A stretch of 64,000 nt of DNA from Rhabditophanes sp. KR3021 (Eukaryota > Nematoda > Chromadorea > Rhabditida > Alloionematidae), in NCBI GenBank assembly GCA_963281155.1, contig CAUJLY010000005.1, forward strand, positions 62,001 to 126,000. Direction: 5' to 3'. How positions within the stretch are numbered: position 1 is the stretch's first letter; each line of letters opens with the position of its first letter. Both the position numbers and the translations under genes were made by a program. This document shows positions 23,723 through 33,570 of the stretch, one piece after another. The notes below the pieces were generated by a model that had not been told where the DNA came from, searched no databases, and saw only the letters and a program-made list of their open reading frames with translations.

Positions 23723-25272
23723 ATGACGCCTGTTCAGTGTACGGTTGGCAAAGTAGGTGATTTGGTTTATTTGGTTGACAATAGACGTGGTGTTATTCGA
23801 TTTGTTGGAGCTATTTGTGGCAAAGAAGGCATCTGGTATGGGGTTGAATTAGAGTCTGCCCCTGGCAAGAACAATGGACAGTTTCAGGGTGTTCAGTACT
23901 TTACTACAAGGTAAGTAGATACTATCCATACTTAACAATTAGTTTCAGCAAACCCAATTCGGGAGTCTTTGTATCTCCGAAGGATGTCAGTCATGGGAGT
24001 GATTTGATGCACGAAATCTATGAAACTTACAGACCCCTCGACCATTCCCAAGCCATATCAATTAAAAACAAAGAAGTGTCAATTCACATTGATAAGAATG
24101 TCCAGGAAGTTATCAATGATTTTTATCAACTCCAAGTTGTTAGTCTGTGTTACTCTGCAACCTCGATGATTTCCCAACAAAATACCAAGAAATTTGAGAG
24201 ATGTACTATGCTGTCTCTACAAAATTGTTTGCTTACGTCTTGGTCTAATTTGATAATGATCCTGAAGTACTTTCCGAAAATTGACAATTTAGACATCTAT
24301 GGTAATCAGATGGAAAGCATTCAAACTATAGCTCATAAATTGGATGAATTGAAGGAGTTCACTACGACCATTAAGTCTCTGAATGTTGGTAAATGTGGAG
24401 TTGTGAATGAGGATGTCAAATTAATACTGGAACTCTTTCCTTCTCTTGATTCTTTTAGTCTAGCCAAAAGCAACATCGACAACTTATGCTTGGAAGGAAA
24501 GGTGTATCCAAACATCAACTTGCTGTATCTTGAACAATGCGAGATTCACGATTTCGGTGTTCTCAAGGAAGGTCTGCTTTCTTTGCCAAACTTGAAGTCT
24601 TTAACTATGTGTTCGTGTTGTATGTCTGAAGTTCCTGCTGACATAGCTACATATCTGCCAAAGCTCGAGTTGTTGAATTTAAAAAATAACAATTTCACAT
24701 CTTGGAAAATCATCAATAACTTAAAGAAGATCTCAACTTTATTAAGCCTTCATGTGGACATTTCCGAATTACCAAAAGGAGAAAACTTGCCGGACAATTT
24801 TGAGATTTTGCTAGCTAAATGTCCACATATTCCTAAATTGAATAATATGTTTCCTACACCTACTCAAAGACAAAAAGCCGAGTACACTTTTCTGAGGGAA
24901 GTGTCTCCGGAAGAAGTTGATCACCGCGAAGATCGGGACAGACTAGTAAAGATTTACGGTGCAACGGAAACTATCAAAAGAAACGAACTGGATGCAAGCA
25001 AGATGAAACTAGGACTACTTAAGATCATTGTGAAAGAAGGGGAACAGTGGTGTCAGCTGAATGTTCCTCCTACAGCCACTTTGAAAATCCTTTTGACGAC
25101 TGCCTGCAGAATGCTCAAACTTCAAAGAAATAAAATTGAGTCTGTTCATCTAGCTTTCAACACGCAGGACGTCGATGTCACCAAGGACAAATTCAACCAT
25201 GCTCTGAATACGCATCTGTACATTAATGGCTACGATTTAGAAAACACCCTCACCATACAAATCTTGAAGTGA
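23723..25272 (+). CDS. TBCE: Tubulin-folding cofactor E
   Basis: TBCE captures alpha-tubulin and, with cofactors C and D, assembles the alpha/beta heterodimer. Two exons: 23723-23910 and 23949-25272, with a 38-bp intron, giving 503 aa, close to the usual size. Domain order is diagnostic: an N-terminal CAP-Gly (GVIRFVGAICGKEGIWYGVE, with GKNNG in place of GKNDG, then YFTT...SGVFV), a central leucine-rich repeat block (about residues 130-320), and a C-terminal ubiquitin-like domain (LLKIIVKEGEQWCQLNVPPT through IQILK). The intron's 3' end offers two in-frame acceptors, at 23942 and 23948; the second gives the shorter CAP-Gly loop and better fits the family. It is divergent from MZT1 and convergent with the ANKS3-like gene. 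Confidence 0.93.
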
Positions 25273-25435
25273 TTTGTAGATGCTTTCAAATTGTAATCTT
25301 GACTCATCTAAATAAAATATATTTGGTAATTTATAAATAAAGATATTAAAAATATACAAGCAAAGAATGTAATTAATTTTATTTATATTGCCCACAAAAA
25401 ATATAAATAAGGCATCATTGTATAAATTGTTAGTA

Positions 25436-26848
25436 TTAAGAAAATTTCTCGTCATTACTTTGGTTAAGTCCAGGAAGGCAGAGATTATTTATATGAGCAA
25501 GGTTTTTTGTGAATTTGTTGAAAATGTCACGCGAAATGGGAACACCATCATTTGTTTCCTTTTTTCCCTTTTTCCCCTTCTTTTCTTTTTTACATTTTGC
25601 TGAATCTAGGTGGCGAAAGACACTTCCAACTAGTGAAATGAGATATTTGGATTGTCCAATAAACTGAGCCTCCACATTTTCCATGGCTTGGATGTTGGCA
25701 TGAGAATTAATCTTTTCTTGATGAATGACTTCATTTTCATGTTTGAGCCTTCTAATTTCAGCCTCCAGTTTTTGTTTGGCCGATTGACTTTCACCCGATT
25801 TCCTTTCAACACGTTCCTTGTATTTAGAATCTGATCTTGGATCTAATTTTAAGTGAACGCCAATCCCAAAATGATTGATAAGTGTCATCAGTTTGTCTCT
25901 AGCAATATCACTATCAATTTCCATTACTTTCAAATCAATTAACCTCAAATGCAGGAACATGTTAAGTGAAGTCACCCCGAAATGGTCGAAGTTTGGAAGG
26001 TAGTGGTCAAGTTTAATCTGCTTTAAGATGTCTCTGGGATATTTGACTTGGGTTGGCCTTGATGATTGGTTATTGAAAGTAGATACTCGAGTTACCTTCA
26101 TTAAATTGACACCAGTATGATTGCTGCCAGGAAGTGCTGATTTTCTTAGAACTTTTAAGGTAAGCATATTCTTGGCTGCCATCTTTTCTCCATTGTTTCC
26201 AGCTTTATTGACGTGGTTGACGTTGCCACCATATCTATCTATTAGATTCATAACGAAACTGTCAGTTCCCTCCTTGCAAGCGTAGAGGGTGGGTGTGTTT
26301 CCATCGAGATCAGGAATATTTGGATTGGCTCCAGCCTTCAACAGCAACTCCGCAACTCCGAATTGTCTGTGGCATATTGCTTGGGACAGTATATTTTTGC
26401 CACTCTCATCGGCATTGTTGATATTAGCGTGGCAACTAATCAAAAATTGGACAATCTTTTCATGTCCACACACAGCTGCTAAGGAAAGAGGAGATTTGCC
26501 TTCGCTGTTGAACGTGTTAACTTTGGCATGCTTTCGAATCAAAAGCTGGCAATTTTCCAAATTATTCAGGTAAGCTCCATACATTAGTGGGGTCCATGAT
26601 GAGCAATTTCTCAAATTGACTTCACATTCTAATGTTTTGCCACCTTGCTTATGGAAGTGGTGAAAGAATTCCTAAAATTGAGATTACAACAGCTTGACGA
26701 AACATTGCCAACTTACGTTCAAGGTGGTTCCGTCTAGACCAGATGCTGTATGTATACAACGTACCACATCATCATTCTGGTAAACTATTGGTGGCAAAGG
26801 CAATTCCAAAATGTTCTTTATTGTCGCATGCATTTTAGTATCACCCAT
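25436..26848 (-). CDS. ANKS3: Ankyrin-repeat and SAM protein, ANKS3-like
   Basis: Two exons, 26717-26848 and 25436-26671, joined by a 45-bp phase-0 intron, give 455 aa. The N-terminal half is a set of about five ankyrin repeats (SWTPLMYGAYLNNLENCQLL, SPLSLAAVCGHEKIVQFLI, NILSQAICHRQFGVAELLLK). A SAM domain follows near residues 275-335 (ILKQIKLDHYLPNFDHFGVT), then a coiled coil (AKQKLEAEIRRLKHENEVIH) and a lysine-rich tail. ANK, then SAM, then coiled coil is the ANKS3 order; ANKS3 links ANKS6, NEK8 and BICC1 in ciliary scaffolds. ASZ1 (GASZ) also combines ANK and SAM, but it normally ends in a membrane anchor that is missing here. Orthology is likely, not certain. Confidence 0.72.
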
Positions 26849-27338
26849 TAAAATAAGATTCTATGAGTTAGTAGTAAAAATTTGCCAATGATTCTCTCAC
26901 CGATTTAACACATATTTATACCTGTCTTTGTCGTCATCATTTAACAATACTTCGTACCCACCATTTGTACACTAACTTAATTGGACGGTTCTTGATGACT
27001 TTTTATTAAGTTTACTTTGATCAACTTAAATAAAGAGCTCATCTATGGGATGTTTATAGCTAATTTAAGTGCCTACATATTGGATTATTGATCTCCACCA
27101 CAAACTGTTATATCACTTCTAATTTCAATCTATCTTTTTCATCGCCCCCACCTTATTTAATTTGTAAGCCATCACGTCAATCTTGACCAACCAAAAAAGT
27201 GTCTCAACACAACTACACCACAAAACTATCCTGTTTGGAAGGACGATACTTGTGTATAAAAAAGAGATGCTCCTTAACGTTGATTGTATTATCTCGAAAT
27301 GTGTCTTTATCCTTTTATAAATTTTGTTTATTTTTAGA
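26849..27338. promoter_or_regulatory. Divergent spacer ANKS3-like / PATL1
   Basis: About 490 bp between divergent start codons. A long pyrimidine tract ending in tttatttttag finishes one base before the PATL1 ATG, consistent with a trans-splice acceptor or a 5' UTR intron. No conserved coding stretch is visible. Confidence 0.45.
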
Positions 27339-29216
27339 ATGTCACGGCCACCTAACAAAGAAGGTCCATTTTTGGGTGCGAGTAATGATCCCTGTTATGA
27401 GTCAATTGACAATTGCAATGCGGATACTTTTGGGGGCGAAGGCGATCCTGAGTTTCGCGATTTGTTGGATATTGCTGCACAGACCGCTGATGTCAATTTG
27501 TTTGATACGGATTTGAGGCAGATGGCGCCGGATGCGTGTGAGTTGCCCTTACCAGACAAGATTCCTGACTTCGGGAATGACAAAAAAGTCTATGACATTT
27601 GGTCAAAGCTAATTGGAGACGACCAACACCCGGACAGCTCAAATGATCCTGACGCCAGGTGGCCTTCAAAACCAGACGGTCACATTCCAGTTAAGCTTCA
27701 TAATCCTGCTGATTTTATGAATCGTCCAACCGCCGACCTAGTCCATCCCATCCCAATTAAGCCTACATCGGCCAATTTGAACTTCGACTACTCGATAGCT
27801 AACTATCCTCTTGGCATCATTAATCCTATGTTAGAGGCCGTGAATGGCCAAGATTACAGCAACATTTTGTTGAGTGATCTTTTCAAGGACCCAGTTTTTC
27901 CCACCTCCAACCAACAACCATTTGACATGAAGATGTTTTTCCCTCCAAATGGAGAGCAATTCGCCCCTCCACACCATGGAAACAACCAAGCTATGGGACA
28001 CCCCAACAATCACTATCAACAACAGCAACAACAACAAATCAGGCAATACCGACAACAACAAGGCATCCAACCCCAACAACAAAACCAATTCCAACACAAA
28101 AAGCCCAACCACGGAACCTTCCCCTCAAAACAAACAATTGGCGACTATGCCTTCGATCCTTTCAAAGGCCTGATGTCTCAGAAAGAACGGGAATGGTTGA
28201 TGAAGATCCAGTTGATTCAAAGCACCACTACCGGCGACCCCAACAACGACGACTACTATTACGTCAACTGGAAGAAAAGGAACTTGTTGATAGCCAGACC
28301 TCAAGTAGCCAAGACTAAAGAAAGAGTGAAGGCACCTTACTACGACTTAAAGAATATTGTTCCTTCTTCAGGCTACTCGACTCCTCAATTTTCAGGGGCT
28401 CTCGGCAGAGTTACCACCTCCTCATCAATCGCTCCTAAGCAATATTTGGACCTTTCGAATAGTTTCGACAATGAGAGTGTCTACTCCGACAACAAACCCA
28501 CCAGGAAGCTAAAATCCATTTTGATGGCTGTAGAAAACAGTCTAACATCCTTGCTAGAAATCGACAACAACCAACTAACCCTCCAGAGCGGTCGCGTCAC
28601 CCAAGAAAATGGGGACGCCTTGGTGGCTCAAAACAACCAACGCATAGCCAACATCAAAAAGCTAATATTGGAGTCTGATTTTTCGTCGAAGTGTCTCCTA
28701 GCCTCCAAAGCCCGCCACTTCCTAGCCCTCTTCCTTGGGTACATGCGAGATCCGGTCGAAGTAGCCAACTACATCAACCAACTGTCGACTGGCTACCTAA
28801 AATACAACAAAAAAGTGAACGACACCCAACTGATCGAGTCTTTCATCACCGCAATCAAAGTAAAAATCTTCTCCCTCCACGAGCTCCAATTCAAAACCTT
28901 CCTAGAGCACTTGTCGACAGATTTCTTCAAAAACACAATAACATCCAACTTTGCAACTCTTTTCTGCTTCATCCTCCTCATCAAGATGTGCTCAATCCAA
29001 AATGCGATCCTGGCAAAGGACCTGGTGTCACATGACTTTGCTTGGATACTCCAAAACAGACGCTACGCCCGCCTCACCAAGATTCCCGAAACTCAAAGAT
29101 ACTTTGCCCCTCAAGATGTTTTCATCGTCCAGAGAGGTTTCAACGAAAAGTGGATGGGAGTTGTGGATGGTGTTTCCTTTGAAAATTCTGTCTTTTTTCA
29201 GATCTTCCATCACTAA
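27339..29216 (+). CDS. PATL1: PAT1 homologue, mRNA decapping activator
   Basis: PAT1 proteins bridge the LSM1-7 ring, DDX6 and the decapping enzymes in P-bodies. The intronless 625-residue product has the full architecture: an N-terminal DDX6-binding motif (ADTFGGEGD), a Pro/Asn-rich linker with a polyglutamine stretch (about 28,010-28,090), the conserved LSM-binding block DPFKGLMSQKEREWLMKIQL followed by DDYYYVNWKKR, and a C-terminal alpha-helical Pat-C domain (about residues 390-600). The start at 27339 is preferred over upstream in-frame codons because an acceptor motif ends one base upstream. Cytochrome b5 follows on the same strand after 477 bp. Confidence 0.92.
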   Translation: MSRPPNKEGPFLGASNDPCYESIDNCNADTFGGEGDPEFRDLLDIAAQTADVNLFDTDLRQMAPDACELPLPDKIPDFGNDKKVYDIWSKLIGDDQHPDSSNDPDARWPSKPDGHIPVKLHNPADFMNRPTADLVHPIPIKPTSANLNFDYSIANYPLGIINPMLEAVNGQDYSNILLSDLFKDPVFPTSNQQPFDMKMFFPPNGEQFAPPHHGNNQAMGHPNNHYQQQQQQQIRQYRQQQGIQPQQQNQFQHKKPNHGTFPSKQTIGDYAFDPFKGLMSQKEREWLMKIQLIQSTTTGDPNNDDYYYVNWKKRNLLIARPQVAKTKERVKAPYYDLKNIVPSSGYSTPQFSGALGRVTTSSSIAPKQYLDLSNSFDNESVYSDNKPTRKLKSILMAVENSLTSLLEIDNNQLTLQSGRVTQENGDALVAQNNQRIANIKKLILESDFSSKCLLASKARHFLALFLGYMRDPVEVANYINQLSTGYLKYNKKVNDTQLIESFITAIKVKIFSLHELQFKTFLEHLSTDFFKNTITSNFATLFCFILLIKMCSIQNAILAKDLVSHDFAWILQNRRYARLTKIPETQRYFAPQDVFIVQRGFNEKWMGVVDGVSFENSVFFQIFHH

Positions 29217-29693
29217 TTCTATTAATCAAATTTCGCTACTTTTGTATGGCACTCTTGTGGCCTGTTTTTTATTTATTTTTAAATAAATAATTTCTTTAAT
29301 TATCTACTACATAAAATCTTTTTACTAAATGTCTTCTTTCATTCAAACAATTTCTTTTATTTGTGATGTTTCAATAACTATTTGTTTCATTTTTGATGTT
29401 TCAATAGTCACCACTTTCAATGCACCTGCACTCCCATCCCAACTCTAATTGACGTGCCTCTCATTGTTAGAAGCAATTGTTGGAAGTGATAACTACTAGT
29501 GTCTACTAGCATCATATTTTTGTAATACTCCTGTGCTTATTCGTAACGAAGCGTCATTCATGTGTCAAAGACACATACACTCGGTACTATCGGACATGTG
29601 CGTATGTGTCCGCGCCTCATTTTGCCCCATTTTCTTGACTTCTTTTCTTCTTTTTACACTTTCCTTCGCACTTCCATCTACCATTCATTTAAG
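29217..29693. other. Spacer PATL1 / cytochrome b5
   Basis: The first 100 bp hold an AATAAA for PATL1 (aaataaataattt near 29281) and a short direct repeat (gatgtttcaata twice). The last 90 bp are in frame with cytochrome b5 and contain an upstream ATG at 29604, but a pyrimidine-rich tract ending in atttaag abuts the preferred ATG, so this is probably untranslated. Confidence 0.45.
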
Positions 29694-30147
29694 ATGACTA
29701 CTCAATTGAAGGAATACACGCTTAAGGATGTTGCTGACAAGAACAACGAAAATGGGTGTTGGGTTGTGATGGACAATAAAGTTTATGACTTGACTAAATT
29801 TCTAGAAGAACATCCCGGCGGTGGAGAAGTTATCCTGGAGCAGGGTGGAGGCGATGCTACGGAAGCGTTCAATGACGTGGGACATTCATCGTATGTCTTT
29901 GATCCATCTCACTTTATTTGATGTTTTTGATTTTAGGGATGCAAGAGAAATGGCCAAGGAGTACTTGATAGGAACTATTGCCCTCGATGACTCCTCACCC
30001 TCCATCCCCGCCAAAAAAGAAGACGGGTCCGGCCAAGATTGGAAAGCCATCCTAACATCCCCTACCTGGACCAACTTCCTCATTCCAGCAGTGGTTTCTG
30101 TCTTGGTGTATGGTTTTTACAAGGGAGTGAAATGTACTTTGGGTTGA
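29694..30147 (+). CDS. CYB5: Cytochrome b5, tail-anchored
   Basis: Membrane-anchored haem protein that donates electrons to desaturases and P450 enzymes on the ER or outer mitochondrial membrane. Two exons, 29694-29890 and 29937-30147, with a 46-bp intron, give 135 aa. Haem ligands are visible in FLEEHPGGGEVI and DVGHSSDAREMAKEYLIG, and the fold begins with KEYTLKDVADKNNENGCWVV. A linker (about residues 87-107) leads to a C-terminal hydrophobic anchor (NFLIPAVVSVLVYGFY) and a short basic end. The splice junction lies inside the conserved GHS-S/T-DA block, which confirms it. It is not clear from sequence whether it is the A or B isoform. It is followed by HSD17B8 on the same strand 315 bp away. 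Confidence 0.93.
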
Positions 30148-30350
30148 CTACGACCAACCTACGTGTTGGCGATCATCTCATCGTAGATAAGTATGCGTTG
30201 ATATCACATTTTTTGTTTCAAAGCAACTTCTTATACCAAGTGTTTGTTGGGTGTGCTTTGTAATATTACATATTTAAATTGATTTTAAGTTTTGTTCGTT
30301 GGTGTATATTGCTTATGACTGCATAAATATCTAATATTATTGTGTTGACC

Positions 30351-30445
30351 TTGTCGTTGAAGTGTAGTTGATATTTTATTTTGTCGTTGAAGTGTGGTTG
30401 ATATTTTATTTTGTCGTTGAATTGTGGTTAATATTTTATTTTGTT
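30351..30445 (+). repeat. 30-bp tandem repeat, three copies
   Basis: Units beginning ttgtcgttga at 30351, 30381 and 30411 repeat every 30 bp (core ttgatattttatt), with a decayed fourth start at 30441. The array ends about 18 bp before the HSD17B8 start codon, so it occupies the position of that gene's promoter or trans-splice region. Confidence 0.9.
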
Positions 30446-30462
30446 GGAGTGCTTATAGAGAG

Positions 30463-31209
30463 ATGGCTACTAGTTTGTTGGGTGGCAAGTTTGGTGTAAT
30501 TACCGGTGGAGGTGCTGGAATCGGAAAAGCTATTTGTGGGAAGTTGGCAGGGCATGGGGCTAAGTTGGTGGTAGTTGATTTGAATAGAGAAAAAGCTGAG
30601 GAAGTTGCTAAGGGACTGGGAGGTGGACATTATGGGTTTGGGTGCGACGTTAGTAAGAGTGCAGAGGTACAGAAGCTAAGAGACTTCGTTGCTAATACCA
30701 TCAAAATGAACCCACACATAGTTGTTAACTGTGCCGGCATAACAAACGACTCCACCCTATTAAAGATGAGTGAAGCCAAATTTGATAGTGTAGTTGCTGT
30801 CAACTTGAAAGGAGTCTTTTTGGTGTCGCAAGCATTTGCTAAACTTGCCGTACAAAACAACTCACCCCAATCCATCGTCAACGTCAGTTCGATCATTGGA
30901 AAAGTAGGAAACTTCGGCCAGTCAAACTATGCTGCCACAAAAGCAGCAGTCATCGCCTTCTCCAAATCATCTGCCAAAGAACTAGCCAAGAAAAATATCC
31001 GCGTAAATTGTGTCTTGCCAGGCTTCATCAAAACAGAAATGACTGAAGCTATGCCACCAGACGTTCTGGCTAAAATCTGCACTCAAATTCCGATGGGCAG
31101 AATGGGTGAGAGTGAAGAAATTGCTAATGCAGTCCTTTACTTGGCCTCAGACATGTCCAAATACGTCACTGGAGCTGAATTAGAAGTCACTGGGGGACTT
31201 TACATGTAG
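30463..31209 (+). CDS. HSD17B8: Mitochondrial 3-oxoacyl-ACP reductase / 17-beta-HSD type 8
   Basis: Classical short-chain dehydrogenase/reductase of 248 aa, intronless. In animals HSD17B8 is the NAD-dependent alpha subunit of the mitochondrial ketoacyl-ACP reductase, working with CBR4 in mitochondrial fatty-acid synthesis. Visible motifs are the Rossmann TGGGAGIG, the NAD-selecting Asp in VVVDLN, NCAGITND, catalytic Ser in NVSSIIGKVGN, YAATK (YxxxK), and PGFIKTEMTEAMP. NFGQSNYAATKAAVIAFSKS and the ending VTGGLYM match HSD17B8 closely. I used ATG 30463; ctttatag ends four bases upstream. It is convergent with PIN4. Confidence 0.9.
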   Translation: MATSLLGGKFGVITGGGAGIGKAICGKLAGHGAKLVVVDLNREKAEEVAKGLGGGHYGFGCDVSKSAEVQKLRDFVANTIKMNPHIVVNCAGITNDSTLLKMSEAKFDSVVAVNLKGVFLVSQAFAKLAVQNNSPQSIVNVSSIIGKVGNFGQSNYAATKAAVIAFSKSSAKELAKKNIRVNCVLPGFIKTEMTEAMPPDVLAKICTQIPMGRMGESEEIANAVLYLASDMSKYVTGAELEVTGGLYM

Positions 31210-31240
31210 ATGATTTAGAAATATTTTTTAGAGATGTAAT

Positions 31241-31252
31241 TTTATTAATAAA
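31241..31252. terminator. Palindromic bidirectional poly(A) signal
   Basis: The 12-mer TTTATTAATAAA contains AATAAA on both strands, abutting back to back. It lies 32 bp beyond the HSD17B8 stop (plus) and 29 bp beyond the PIN4 stop (minus), so one element can serve both convergent genes. Confidence 0.75.
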
Positions 31253-31280
31253 AGTACATAAAACAAATTTAATAGTATCA

Positions 31281-31697
31281 TTATTTTTTACCCTCAACCA
31301 TTATAATATGATAGCCAAATTTAGTTTTGATTGGCTCAGTGTAAATGGGCTTGTCGATCGTACTTTTTGTCAAGGCAAAGGCGGCCTCTTGAAAAGGTCC
31401 AACCATTGATCCTCTAATCATCCACCCTAAAATGGTAATCTAAACAAATCTAAAGTGTATAGACCAACCTAAATCACCTCCTGAACGTGCTTTGTCCTCA
31501 CTGTATGTAGCAGCAACTTCATTAAATTTCATTCCTGACTGCAACTTCTCCAAAGCTTCAAGGATTTTAGATTGCTTTTCGCACAAGATATGTCTGACCT
31601 TGACTGCGGTACCTCCTTTGGCTTCTTTCTTTTCTGGAGCATCTGCGTCTTGTTTGCTTTTTCCGGCACTTTTCTTTGGGTTGTTTTTTGGGGGCAT
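31281..31697 (-). CDS. PIN4: Parvulin-type peptidyl-prolyl isomerase PIN4
   Basis: Small parvulin that isomerises Xaa-Pro bonds and in animals associates with pre-ribosomes and chromatin. Exon 1 (31469-31697) and exon 2 (31281-31426) are joined by a 42-bp intron inside the conserved GGDLGWM block, giving 124 aa, close to the usual 131. A basic N-terminal tail ([16 protein letters not shown]) is followed by the parvulin domain: [45 protein letters not shown] and [13 protein letters not shown]. An acceptor-like sequence (ttccttaag) abuts ATG. It lies 105 bp downstream of KIN17 on the same strand, and its 3' end faces HSD17B8. Confidence 0.95.
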
Positions 31698-31802
31698 CTT
31701 AAGGAAGTTATGAGAGTGTATAGAAAAGTAAAAAATATTGGATATGCACAAAACATATGGGGATAACAAAAGATGCAAACAAAATAATTTATTAAAGGCA
31801 AA

Positions 31803-33384
31803 TTAATATTTACAGGCATCTTCATAGTCGAGTTTGATTACTTTGTCGGACCCATCCAGTAGAATGAGCTCCATATTGAATTCATCTTCGTTCAGCTTCC
31901 TCAACTCTCCTTTCTTTCCTCTGTAGGGTCCGCTGACCACTCTCATTTTCTTTCCAATTGAAGGAATCACCGTTTCCAGATGGTTTTGAGGACACAAGAC
32001 TGTTTCTCCATCATTCAATTGGATCGTTGCTTCAAGCTTCTCATTGATCTTTATTATCTCCCCTTTTTGCTTGTAAAATTGGCTTCCCAGATCCCTTGTG
32101 TTTATCTTGACAATTATCCCTTTCACTATCCACTGTTCGATGTTTCTTTTTTTCACCCCAACCTCACTCACACCTTTCTTGTCTTCTTTTTCCATTTTGC
32201 CTCCCCAACTTTCATTAGTCCCTTGCTTTGGATACCTTGATTTTTGGGTTTGGATGTGGTCGATTTCTTCTTTATCCAAATCAAGGCTTCTTTTGGCTGA
32301 GGATTTGAGAAAAACATTCCCTACAACTGGCTTGGCTTGTTCGATCTTTGAAGTACTAGGTGCCAAATTAAGTTTAATGTCAAACTTTAGTGGTCCTTCA
32401 TCAGGTTTTTCAAACTCCTTGATGGCTTTGATTTGCTCGTCATCTTCAATATCTTCATTGCAATTAGTGCGGTCAGCTCTCTTCAAAAACAACTGCCTTT
32501 CTATTTCCTCGTCATTCAAATCAGTCTTCGCTTTTTCGATAATTTCCTTCTTCCGCAATTCTCCTGCCTGAAACCAAGTCAAAGATTAACATAATTCAAA
32601 ATTGTGGCATTTAACTCGAGGCAAGTAATTTGATTTGGTATAAACTCTTAATCATGACAATATTAGGTACCACAATTGCATTTTTAAAAAGCCAATACAT
32701 CACTTTACTAAAGCAACATCCTAAAGACATGTCTTAGACATAACTAATGCATACGATCCTGCTTAATCCAATGATCTATTTCCAAACTTCCCAACATAAT
32801 AACGAAAAAGATTGCCCTTCCTCCTAAAGCAACTTTTGACTATTTCCTAATGTATTTTGTTTGTTACTACTCGTATTACCTTACATGAGATTTATTAAAT
32901 GATTGGTCAACTTACTTTATCAATATACTGAATCCACCACCCCTTTTCATTTTCATCAACCTTTGCTTTTCCAACTTTAGCCAAGTAATGAATGAAGCCA
33001 GTTAGTGTTGTCCAGGAGGTAGCATTCATGTGAATTAAAGAACGATCCCGAATATATTCCTGATACACGTCATTTGCTCTGACTCTTTTTGTTCCAAACG
33101 TTGACTTCAATATTTTGATGAAAGCTGACTCAAATTGAGTGTTAAATTCTCGCATAAATGAGGATGTGTTTTCTGAGAATAGAAGGAGTTGACGTTGGTG
33201 AGATTCGCTTTTAAGGTGGCACTTGAAGCCATGAGCGTCTCGACACTGTTTTTGACACATCTGGCAAAAGCTGGAATGATGTTGTTACTTATATTGGTGG
33301 TTGAGTAACTTACAATTTCAATTTTTGTAAGCCTTTAGCTCGATTAGGCTTGCCGCTCGTATTGCCCTTCTCCGCTTTTCCCAT
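31803..33384 (-). CDS. KIN: KIN17 DNA/RNA-binding protein
   Basis: Nuclear zinc-finger protein involved in DNA replication/repair and pre-mRNA processing. Three exons (33314-33384, 32916-33270, 31803-32567) give 396 aa, near the human 393. N-terminus MGKAEKGNTSGKPNRAKGLQ; C2H2-like finger FCQMCQKQCRDAHGFKC...SESHQRQ; KIN17 winged helix (FGTKRVRANDVYQEYIRDRS, IHMNATSWTTLTGF, WWIQYIDK); a charged linker; then the C-terminal tandem SH3/KOW module (VVSGPYRGKKGELRKLNEDE, YEDACKY). The first intron is 43 bp; the second (32568-32915, 348 bp) is unusually long for this region and I found no nested gene in it. The stop is followed at once by AATAAA (minus strand, 31793-31788), then PIN4. Confidence 0.95.
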
Positions 33385-33570
33385 TATTAAATATGTCAAA
33401 TATACGTTTCAAATAACAGCCACAAAATGATGTAGTATGTGTGTAGTCTGTTTGAAAGATTACAACCTTAACCATACACGCAACTCCAACTCAATCGCTT
33501 CGAAATATGGACGGTACTGACTTTTTTATAATTGATAACATCCAATTGAATATTATTTCGATGCAGTAAT

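Noticed and set aside
29604..29693. Upstream in-frame ATG extending cytochrome b5
   Set aside because: A pyrimidine-rich tract ending in AAG abuts the later ATG and the extension has no family counterpart, so it is probably not translated.
32568..32915. Possible snoRNA or nested gene in the long KIN17 intron
   Set aside because: I looked for C/D-box and ORF signals and found none convincing; it is simply a longer intron.
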